From Deltaproteobacteria bacterium (lineage in GTDB: Bacteria > Myxococcota_A > UBA9042 > PHBI01): a DNA stretch of 42,277 bases. A program made the translations under genes and the position numbers. The first letter of the stretch is position 1, and each line of letters opens with the position of its first letter. The DNA lies in contig SBGO01000653.1 in assembly GCA_006226565.1 (NCBI GenBank), positions 1 to 42,277 of the forward strand. Direction: 5' to 3'. Positions 40,601-42,277 of this stretch are shown here, piece by piece. A model generated the notes under the pieces. It saw only the letters and a list, made by a program, of their open reading frames with translations. It was not told the DNA's origin and did not search any database.

Positions 40601-41531
40601 TCGAGCCGCAGTCGAGGCCCGGGGCGGCGCCCTGGATCGCGACGTGGTCCCAGAGGATCTCGGGCCAGATCGCGTCCGTCGGCGAGTGGCCGTCGAAGGG
40701 GACGCTCGAGGCGGTCGCGCGGGCGGAGATGGTGCACGGCGCCGCCGTCGGGTCGATCCCGATCGCGACGTTCCAGTAGCACTTCTCGATGCCCGGGAAG
40801 TCCTCCTGGCCGCGATAGACGGCGCTCTGGAAGACGGCGGGCGCCTGGCCGCCGAGGTTCCCGGGGCCGGCCGTCGGGTCGACGAAGTAGCTCTGGGCGC
40901 CGCACTGCAGGAGGACGTCGTCGGCGAAGTAGAGGTAGGTGGGTTTCCCCGACGAGGTGGCGCAGGCGAAGGCGACCACCGCGGTCGGGCCGCGGTCACC
41001 GTTCGGGTCGTGCAGGAACGCGTCCTGGCAGTCGAGCTTGGCGGAGCAGAAGATCTCCTCGAACTGGACGGCCACGTCGAAGAAGCCCTGGTCGGCGCGG
41101 CGGGCGAGGGTGATGTCGAAGGTGACCGGCGTGTCGGTGTTCGCCACGCACGGCGTGCTGCGCGTGACCGGCGTCGGGTTGTGGTAGCTCGCCGGGTCCA
41201 GCACACCGCCGTCGGTGTCGAGGATGCGGTCGATGACCAGCTCGACGGTGTTCGGGGTCGCGTCGGCGTCGCAGGTCCCGACGTAGCTGAACGCGCCCGC
41301 GCCGTCGCCGTACGCGGACGACGTGATGGCGCGCGTCCAGACGACCGCGTCGTCGCGGTTGCGGACCGTGAGCGTGTACTCCACGTCGCCGACGCCGGGG
41401 AGGCGCAGCGGAGCCGCCGAGAGGGCGAGCCGGGCGCCATCGTCGGGTCGGGGGGATTCGGGTTCGCCGCACGCCGACAGGAGTGCGACCACGGCGAGAG
41501 CGACGTTCACCAACAAACGCTGGTATCGCAT
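22659..41531 (-). CDS. Giant 6290-residue mosaic surface lipoprotein with propeller, Ig-like, jelly-roll-like and fibrinogen-like domains
   Basis: A single 18.9-kb frame encodes a lipoprotein (lipobox LLSAC, Cys21; start fixed by the signal peptide). Order: unique N-terminal region (30-355); cysteine-rich module (356-411); four units of LVIVD-type beta-propeller plus two Ig-like domains (about 423-920, 930-1440, 1440-1939, 1940-2428); cysteine-rich linker (2430-2542); a fifth such unit (2543-3052); cysteine-rich module; YWTD-like propeller (3122-3362); cysteine-rich module; fibrinogen-like domain 1 (3467-3697); cysteine-rich module; eleven jelly-roll-like repeats (3774-5575); a DUF4215-type cysteine repeat and fibrinogen-like domain 2 (5625-5810); another DUF4215-type repeat and fibrinogen-like domain 3 (5861-6065); fibrinogen-like domain 4 (6066-6290). 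All parts are extracellular types, so it is probably a very long adhesin or matrix protein; its ligand is unknown. No frameshift is visible. Confidence 0.93.
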   Translation of the reverse strand: MRYQRLLVNVALAVVALLSACGEPESPRPDDGARLALSAAPLRLPGVGDVEYTLTVRNRDDAVVWTRAITSSAYGDGAGAFSYVGTCDADATPNTVELVIDRILDTDGGVLDPASYHNPTPVTRSTPCVANTDTPVTFDITLARRADQGFFDVAVQFEEIFCSAKLDCQDAFLHDPNGDRGPTAVVAFACATSSGKPTYLYFADDVLLQCGAQSYFVDPTAGPGNLGGQAPAVFQSAVYRGQEDFPGIEKCYWNVAIGIDPTAAPCTISARATASSVPFDGHSPTDAIWPEILWDHVAIQGAAPGLDCGSNPLDGPGSLVQTTYTGFEGAIFRHQLTCATGEVTTAAVAACAIGGDPCDLGDPCAIGTCQADGSCLMTGQLADGTPCSLDGVCAPLDGCVSACAAGVCEGAQPSQPLAAATLPLSGAITDAADDSRAIAYLAEGADGVQALDTTNPDAPVARGAYTAAGLDCTEVAVYEDGANVYVAAACGAAGVKILDFTDPDAPTLLATLSQGTPATTLTLLGSWLYVGDGATVRVYDLSTPSSPVAGTSLTVATGGPVLFRLAAFGDRVYGLLDSGAVVAIDATTRSAPTLLYTWSGFANPTGFAAEHDVVYVTYDGAGFYILDFLGTHVTAPVVLYHDGGSQIVGLTLVGRYGLVVYADGRVVTLSLRLLSQPKVLTSSVATSTVTGLAILRQGVAFVAYGVDYQLLDYLPFLLATSPPEGSVGLYAADPLDLHFSEPLDPASIGALSVTVAGLLGGAWGGTVTQPYPDTLRWTQDVFFDPDVYAAIVGAVADLRGSPGPLVPDRLGFTVDTLAIAGLTAPLSILGGAPAHFTWSVPGATVDGARLLVSTDIQGTSPYYPYDEVLGVATPGGDGGFEAWWTPPVVTAETTFWAVVAVDIGGVTYYGQVVPITVSVNPDGCAGDTCPPAAGTILDEEPRTTLTGDIEGALEVGDLAYLAIGVGGLEIRDQTDPTSVTLVGSWVDASAGLDCRELVKRDDIVYLACGSAGVKLVNVADPAAPFLVGTVTVSGSATTLALFGHALYVGVGTRVAVYDISDPLVPVFIGWAGGASGVGPDLIVRVVVDGTVLYAFFADGTLIVFDLSVDVLVPVYVRVVAPLAGGLVATDFAVVDGLGYLGFLGGGLYIVDLRGVLVAGGYSWIVLWHDGGSLVLRVSVVGRRYAVLYDGGLVRIGTAAIPTAPWILSETAGTGSATGLALLSRWLFVGAGLELRVIDVPPFVIASSHRDGTRGACPDAPLDLFFSSPIDGATLSAATVDLDGGLAGTRTTTDAVVRFTPDAPFASGVHAVTVSQPDIRNVRGTYGPTRDYNASFEVADICGEWTSTPDAVLAGTSVQLAWDVSGVTPDAVYVHLATWPDPGDGFALTTSIAGVAAGGGAYTAVWDVPVGTTAPVWYAVAEVRVGTTSYWSPITRVDVGIALANGSSLPGDTIYAAVDSGPYAYLAVGAGLEIQDVSDPSHPIVLGRWVDPGGGTCQAVAVKGTTVYLACDTTGVHVIDVSDPAHPVRVYVINQPGAISLALYGDALYIGFGADIAIWNVTVATGPVYVRTVVTGAGVGLVRISIADGVLYVLYLDGTVRTWELFGVRFDPVFIRLIASLYPGYAGVDLVVLDGVAYIAYGGGIGLVAIDVRTLRDAGWTAVALWVQAPPAGASVVRISVRGGILAVVYSNGRLVIARLQGTALPVILSSTLRFGTPTAVTLFASGYVLAAYGATWSYVDPPLFLVASVPPDGGSTCGDGDIALLFSAPVHEESVHAKSLWIETGGSNVDGTWNVSGNLVTFVPAAPLADGSYSVHVADTLENERGTTAIASTTSFDVGAACVSITSEPVRVLSGSVAQVGWVVQGGSPTSERLLLSTSPTPASSPMATVTSASPASWTTPDVAAPTTWYAQVEAVVGGVAVLSRVVSFVVEPPLGGFTAGPGESILNVVEGESGLAYIAIGVGFAIRDVSDPDHPIELGRWLTGGTQTCDTVAVHGTTVYVSCGTDGVFIIDASDPLSLVYLGVIDIGAIVVGGVPVSLVIVGDALYIGLAGGDVLVFDIHVVGTPVYRTTIVGPGGGVGLIRLYLDGLTLYVGYSDGTVGVYGLIDLYAPAFVRLVTGFHVGIAVDITVVGGVAYVAYADGYVVILDVRGVPVLLGTIPPLSGGGAIVRISYRGGVLVVAYAGGALVTYSVVDPTSVFVVAQTWVVGVPTYVYIFRSGYAFWAIGTIVRFVDLPPVLVRAWPAGALVCASQSFAFRFSADIDPASITDEAIEVTQAGLPVDVTFSVTGDLVTVTPTAMLSGEVSFTVHTVTNLRGTVSTIAESRTLTVTPICIGSTAYAGSLMSGQQATFSFTASGGPTSNGEVVVGPLSAPRDLWEVVSAGASAPYSASWTAPDVAVPTVYGAYPRVTTADGLLGGAPISFTVYPEPCSVTPVCDDGNACTDDACTTYVGCVYTPNDANSCDDQSACTAGDHCQAGVCVPASTTTCTAATCEVASCNPGTGACETATAGNGTVCDDGDPGTALSACQDGACVEVAGGTFIGTVTIVPDPVYGTIIRRVVQVGIYAYAALEYGGLSIQDVSDPNNPVLVGGWSLGGGLDGCTDVAIEGNYAYLTCGSAFYVIDVSVVGSPVLVHTVDLSGATSVVVVDGHLYVTVGGVLHVYSIGAYGYPAYIGAYPVSYGGPIVRIWYDGGYLYTVDVNGVVRVLSLTAGNLPTLAWTFNTYSLIGGTWTVTDMVVIGGYLYVSYGGGGVYAFDVSSPNLPTLAWWSGYGDVTSIAYHNGIFVYGFASGAWITASVSDPANPVTLAWYPPPVGTIAVSTVQIFVSLSGVATAYIAQGSTASIADVPPFVVGMSPYPGTSGICAQGQVDLYFSSDIDPASVDATTVAVTQVADGSPVAGTFEVSARRVSFVPDAGALPAGDYHVRVTGGIRNVRGTDGAVEGFDADFGVAAACVQWLTAPSGIERGITGTFAWNVVGATADSGELLLSPEMDPRAPAATVETVAATVNGTGFTVDWTAPLLNQNTVYYAVPRVVVGGVTVDGPVLSFVVAYYGCYCAPGDHCESGVCVAQPVCDPGFDDCNGLYSDGCETNIANSDPLNCGGCYVACGGGVCTGATCEATVLVSGAGSGVIGIDVDDDHVYWGARASYQLSRAGKDGSNRELLVSGYYTNDVVVDDAWVYFTTYTNGTVHRAPKAGGAAELLAHGQPTPYAVALSGNDLYFASYASGDVRTLSLLDRSVATDVSGLPTSTGGLVVDGGTLFLTSTGGDVYTVPVGGGAATTLASPGSNLLTVDLDDRYVYFGGQTQLGRVRRDTGAIETFSTLGNPYAVAVDDRFIYWADYANGTINRLAKPIESDLGTNLICRAGHADCDDDGANDCEVDTERDRAHCGACGVTCGASEVCVAGVCGPLTCAPEYDDCDADVATGCEAYLRNDPAHCGSCGNACASGVCMGGDCVLEPARRSCLEHKNAGETTSGYYFVDPDDAGPAARVAVYCDQETDGGGWLVVARAADTNGYAGDYEFAAAAGDHSLLGTAHTTGQADQLQYSQALDTVWPFMAETVGLAYYCYDTTDPVATAYWAKVPAFDFAPLATALANANPDISLSGLTAVNADGVTVDTGRYDFFARGNSGASYCANGAAGQSGIKLACTVGQAPMNPAGVWMLTHYSGAYTEVTSCGHIGGNGLPFYAGEVRLREHACTDGFQNSEESDVDCGGPVCSACADGDTCLAASDCASLVCTGGVCQVPTCSDGVQNGDEVGRDCGGSCGADCAGITWQNPVNVNEVYTATGAGLDKIAGGTTWNAGASSVETLTGDGYVEFEATETTTHRMIGLGTGDTSVSYGDIEFAWYPYAGGGLQIYEAGTNRGNFGAYAPGDRFRVEVMNGQVRYAHNDVIIYSSGGAPVFPLRVDTSLYEEGATLRGAQLRDCTAQPSDPYCLFGRAWRNPVYVSGTATSLTRDPLSSGWNAGASSVTSFTCGQGAVTATATETTTDRVFGLSDGDTTPSYTDIDYGIWLRADGTVHVVEQGVDRGAFGSYGPGELYEVRMDAPTVGYYRNGVAFYTSTSFGTKLGTWVLDTALYSPGATLSGLALVDSSVPGDPECGDNGFWKNIQATVVGQSIGKLGGSASWDQGASSVPVIAAGDGFVEATAAHNTTYAMFGLSDADTTPSYTDIDFAIYTNANTWLYVYESGGQVTNFTQYAAGDRIRVEVHDGEVWYLRNGVHFYTSTRPPVYPLAADVALHSPGAAYDDVVLHTCGVDDPLCTAPIHWFNGKGVSATATSLYSDFASGWGGGASTRETLTCGDGYVEARIPKLSDLMLGLGVGDASVSYTDIEHAFYPTASGALNIYESGANLGSFGTYQADDVLRVEVAMTGPGAPYVRYLKNGTPLYTSTRIPTIIDDFRLDTSFNRIGDSLEDVVVHNADTGDGTCGGSAFWTDIAGAIVRDHSIRKDLNTNAYDAGAISQTTFTGDGYMEFTALENNTTRAAGLSNGNTDTSYADIDYAIYLAGSQVQVYERGTYRGAFGYYDPGARFRVEVHGDVVTYSKNGVVFYTSALAPTYPLGVDVSLYSPWSTLHDVAIAGCTDQTGACAPPLWQNGQNVTISDAGATLTRDTTAGSSWNGGASTIDYIKCGRGYVQATATETTTDRAFGLGFPDTTTSYSDIDYAFYLGPGGTLYVHESGTNLGVVGTYQTGDTLRIEVDAPVVRYLQNGLEVYVSADPANLIEDYHLDTALYTAGATLSGLTLVDLDAGDDGTCGAASFWTAASQAVVKGTGLRKDINTGSWDAGAISAASVDGDVYMAFTAPQAGDQIMAGLGVGNTDNGWPDVDRAVYLVSGNQYVGENSNTYGPFGTFPAGARFRVERVGGVVRYLRNGVAYYRSPLAAPTGPLVVDTSIVNQWAQLRDFELSTCDASCAPTIRWQNGRYLSAPVDSTGLVRDTYSNGSWIAGASSENVISCGRGRVRSVVNEITTDRMFGLGIGDASQSYTDIEYAFYLVANSALSIYESGSLVTNVGNYAPGDVLEVDIDVDAGKVSYWKNRPGTGGTPLWQSDVPAYLLDDLRLDVSLAHNAATLGGLQIIDDDAADPTCGGTALWQSDTSNTVLKGDSILKATGAAAGWNAGATTAASFTGDGFAEFVAYETGTLRAAGLGTDTAVTDVSQIDYGIQLNGTSVDVYENGVSRGNYYAFQSGDRFRVERVGDVVRYLHNGVGFYTSTIPSSGTTTLRGQVALYHADASIRAMTVQTCDGTCSPAVRWERRWGYLTAEQSDGSTLVRTAGSGWDTGAVSEEGIYCGQGYVESAVTSVAGRRMFGLGTVDSNRSYSDIEYATYLDGGVLEVYESGAQMAVVGTYQVGDVLRVELDGETVRYLKNGVVYYTSTRPANTVATYHLDTSFYEPTRMDGLTLVETGVGATDPTCGGSAFWKNATVTVKGQGLFREQTDTGWNRGASSIPQIALGQDGWVEFSPYGVSNSMMVGLGTDDTSAAYEDIDFALYLAGSALYVYESGANRGQVGTVAQGDRLRVEVTGGQVTYLRNGTVLYVSGVAPSGPLEVDTSFYDQGAAIQNVALVAIDLGACGDGVIDPWETCDDGGTASGDGCSSSCQIEAGYLCDGAPSSCVSAPVTTSCAQFLAYGTGRSGVYTIDPGAGAKTVYCDMEADGGGWTLALSTNQVDTPHNLATTLSDPDVNGWIALAGMRADRVRLDVDGTAGPASYVFPFQLLAKFFEDRTVSTGFYGQYIPFGRGERDTCGAFPQRQYLNIYGDLATYAHMWLINHTSGTANGILLYGDSYNMVCDGALGSVQRIRVWLKAPLCGDGQVEGTETCDDGNTSAGDGCSATCQLEYGWSCGGEPSMCAFTGTMRTCKELYAAGQTTSGVYQIDPDGIGGIDAFQVWCDQDTDGGGWTVFQKRFDGSVDFYQPWASYVAGFGSVFGEYWLGLERIGRFTELFGSELRIDMTHNGSPYFAKYGSFSEGTAANNYTLSLSGYVGTAGDSLLAHSGYRFSTYDSGATSCAQSYHGAWWYTSCHSSNLNGAWGSTSYGYGLNWYSLTGYYASVTVSEMKMRETAPVVFATSCKQLLDLGYTSSGVYTIDPDGAGGMAPLQTYCDQVTDGGGWTRVVNAVPVSLLDVRSTMDVIKAGQGSTGNDAENAWIGVDYWNAIGATYGEAEMRCWGGVTGTRTFRSAFAISEDANQTLTWAPAGGSCYGSYNSGWPLSSTDYDRDNWSSDCVDYAGDAWAWESHGWGWHQSCHCGGFWDGGNAADGPGGPLCFGMNETCWTTAGCRSDRVEFYVR
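23336..23947 (-). other. Canonical-looking fibrinogen C-terminal domain within the giant lipoprotein
   Basis: Residues about 5861-6065 follow the animal fibrinogen-related domain closely: SSGVYxIDPD-like opening ([12 protein letters not shown]), [80 protein letters not shown] and a final VSEMKMR. The loop that binds calcium in animal domains is shortened here ([12 protein letters not shown]), lacking the second acidic residue. The other three fibrinogen-like modules of the protein keep only the opening YCDxxxxGGGW part and diverge after it. Confidence 0.85.
24805..30215 (-). repeat. Eleven tandem jelly-roll-like domain repeats in two alternating subtypes
   Basis: Eleven copies of about 164 residues follow one another (giant-protein residues about 3774-5575). 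A copy opens with FW or WQN, then W-N-x-G-A-S/I-S, GLGxGDTSxSYxDIxYAxY, VYESGxNxGxFGxY, GDxLRVEV, VRYLxNGxxxYTS and LDTSLY. Odd copies (starts near 30212, 29213, 28230, 27248, 26253, 25269) have no cysteine in the second strand and usually end in a CxnC pair. Even copies (near 29712, 28733, 27752, 26776, 25772) have a mid-domain Cys (TCGxG) and one Cys in the linker (PTCGG). The pair period is 982-999 bp. Such modules occur in other large bacterial surface proteins; I know no function for them. Confidence 0.88.
31445..32165 (-). other. YWTD-like beta-propeller flanked by cysteine-rich modules
   Basis: Residues about 3122-3362 of the giant protein contain about six blades marked by [52 protein letters not shown] and [16 protein letters not shown]. 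This pattern resembles LDL-receptor YWTD or DUF5050 propellers and differs from the LVIVD-type propellers earlier in the protein. Cysteine-rich modules of the DCNGxxxDGCETN...NCGGC type sit on both sides. Confidence 0.75.
32376..40265 (-). repeat. Five copies of a propeller-Ig-Ig unit of about 500 residues
   Basis: Five units (about 40265-38775, 38740-37213, 37210-35716, 35714-34246 and 33904-32376) share one design: an LVIVD-type propeller with blades such as [20 protein letters not shown], a Big_5-like Ig domain starting PPFV(I/V)xxSxxxG with FSxxIDPASI, and a second Ig-like domain with TSxxVxxG and YYAVPxV. A cysteine-rich linker (about 33905-34240) separates units four and five. The propellers are unusually rich in Val, Gly and Tyr. 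The sequences have drifted, so the duplications are not recent. Confidence 0.85.
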
Positions 41532-41587
41532 TGTGCGGCTCTGCTTGTGGCGGGAGCCCGTTCGAACGCTGTCCGATCGGTCGCCGT

Positions 41588-41616
41588 ATTGTCGCCGTAC
41601 ACCGCGGTGCGGTAAA
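41588..41616 (-). promoter_or_regulatory. Putative housekeeping promoter of the giant gene
   Basis: On the minus strand, TTTACC (41611-41616) and GACAAT (41588-41593) are separated by exactly 17 bp. Each matches 4 of 6 bases of the sigma-70 consensus, in an AT-richer pocket of a GC-rich region. Transcription would begin near 41580 and leave a leader of about 50 nt. No clear ribosome site precedes the ATG at 41531. Confidence 0.35.
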
Positions 41617-41684
41617 GCGAATCCCGATCGCGGCGGACCTGACGTGGCCGCGACGAGGACCGAGTCGAGGCCTACGCCGTCACG

Positions 41685-41701
41685 CCCGCCCAGAGGGCGG
41701 G
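41685..41701 (-). terminator. Hairpin after the right-edge gene
   Basis: CCCGCCC (41685-41691) and its perfect complement (41695-41701) flank a 3-nt loop, 41 nt beyond the stop of the right-edge gene. It separates that gene from the promoter region of the giant gene. No T-run. Confidence 0.45.
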
Positions 41702-41742
41702 AGGCGCGCCCGGGGTCGCGCGATCACGAGCCGCTGGCGCGG

Positions 41743-42277
41743 TCAGCGCGGTGGGGACGGGATCCCGGTCGAGGCGTCGTAGTCGAGGGTCCAGCGCGCG
41801 GCGCTGCCGTCACCGAGGTGCGCGTCGACCGTCAGCCGATAGCGGGAGGAGACGGGCAGGGGGGGGAGGTCGAGCGCCACCCGCCCGTCCTCGCGACCGC
41901 GCGCCTCGATCCGGCCGACGGCGTCTCCCGTCTTCGCGAGCGCCACCTGGACCGAGGCGTCCGCGAGCCGGAGCGGCTTCCCGTCGCGATCGGCGGCGAG
42001 CCGCACGGAGACCCCGCGGTAGAGGGGCGGGAGCGGCTCCACCACGGCCAGGGTGACGACGTCGGCGCCGGTGGCGATGCGATAGGCCGTGAAGCCCGGC
42101 TCGAGCGCCGGGCGAGCGTCGGGGAGCGTCGCGCTCGGTCCCGCGGCCGAGGCCGTGTCTGCCGGCGGCGCCGCGGTCGAGGTGTCCTCTTCCGCCGCGG
42201 GGGCGGTGTCCGATGCGACGGCCGGCGCGGTGTCCGGTGCCGGCGTCACGTCTTCCGCGGCCGCCACGCGCACGTCC
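41743..42277 (-). CDS. C-terminal part of a secreted-looking protein with Ala/Asp/Thr linker (5' cut by window edge)
   Basis: The visible part is about 178 residues, and the frame is open to the window edge. The upstream half is a low-complexity linker of Ala, Pro, Asp and Thr (VTPAPDTAP, SDTAPAAEED), like the linkers that follow lipoprotein signals elsewhere in this window. The C-terminal hundred residues look like one beta-sandwich domain (VTLAVVEPLPPLYRG, VQVALAKTGDAVG, YRLTVDAHLGDGSAARWTLDYD) with a loose resemblance to YtkA/FixH-type domains, which I cannot confirm. A GTG at 42273 is available, but no signal peptide follows, so the true start is probably outside. The giant gene starts 211 nt downstream on the same strand. 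Confidence 0.65.
   Translation of the reverse strand, partial: DVRVAAAEDVTPAPDTAPAVASDTAPAAEEDTSTAAPPADTASAAGPSATLPDARPALEPGFTAYRIATGADVVTLAVVEPLPPLYRGVSVRLAADRDGKPLRLADASVQVALAKTGDAVGRIEARGREDGRVALDLPPLPVSSRYRLTVDAHLGDGSAARWTLDYDASTGIPSPPR

Overview
The window is very GC-rich, with G or C at almost every third codon position. It carries many predicted lipoproteins and cysteine-rich, fibrinogen-like (YCDxxxxGGGW), LVIVD-propeller, IgGFc-binding-like, thrombospondin type 3 and lamin-tail modules, plus a sigma-32-like factor next to clpB. This mix is typical of Myxococcota (deltaproteobacterial, myxobacteria-like lineages); I infer that group but cannot name the species. I find 17 protein genes, two of them cut by the window edges, and no rRNA, tRNA, CRISPR array or insertion sequence. 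No gene-free stretch exceeds 300 bases.

Left part (1-12.4 kb): the 3' end of an unknown gene; clpB (minus strand) divergent from an RpoH-type sigma factor with an acidic N-terminus; a FadL-type outer-membrane porin followed closely by a 1007-residue helical lipoprotein of unknown function; a lipoprotein with cysteine-rich modules and an IgGFc-binding-like domain; a class I SAM methyltransferase of the PPM/LCM type; and a DUF2058 protein.

Middle (12.4-18.5 kb, mostly minus strand): a tight run that reads, in transcription order, DUF3006-like lipoprotein, ComEA-like helix-hairpin-helix protein, lipoprotein fusing a ComEC-type metallo-beta-lactamase domain to a ComEA domain, DUF3006 protein, and polynucleotide phosphorylase. 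I see no ComEC membrane channel. The first four look like an extracytoplasmic DNA-handling cassette and are the best candidate for an undescribed system. A CNT-family nucleoside transporter is divergent from this run, so DNA breakdown, nucleoside uptake and RNA turnover sit side by side.

Right part (18.5-42.3 kb): a 1263-residue lipoprotein joining an amidohydrolase to thrombospondin type 3, OB-like, Ig-like and lamin-tail modules. It is convergent with an 18.9-kb gene for a 6290-residue mosaic lipoprotein. That protein has five propeller-Ig-Ig units, a YWTD-like propeller, eleven jelly-roll-like repeats alternating between two subtypes, and four fibrinogen-like domains, one of them almost animal-like. 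The window ends in the C-terminal part of another secreted-looking protein.
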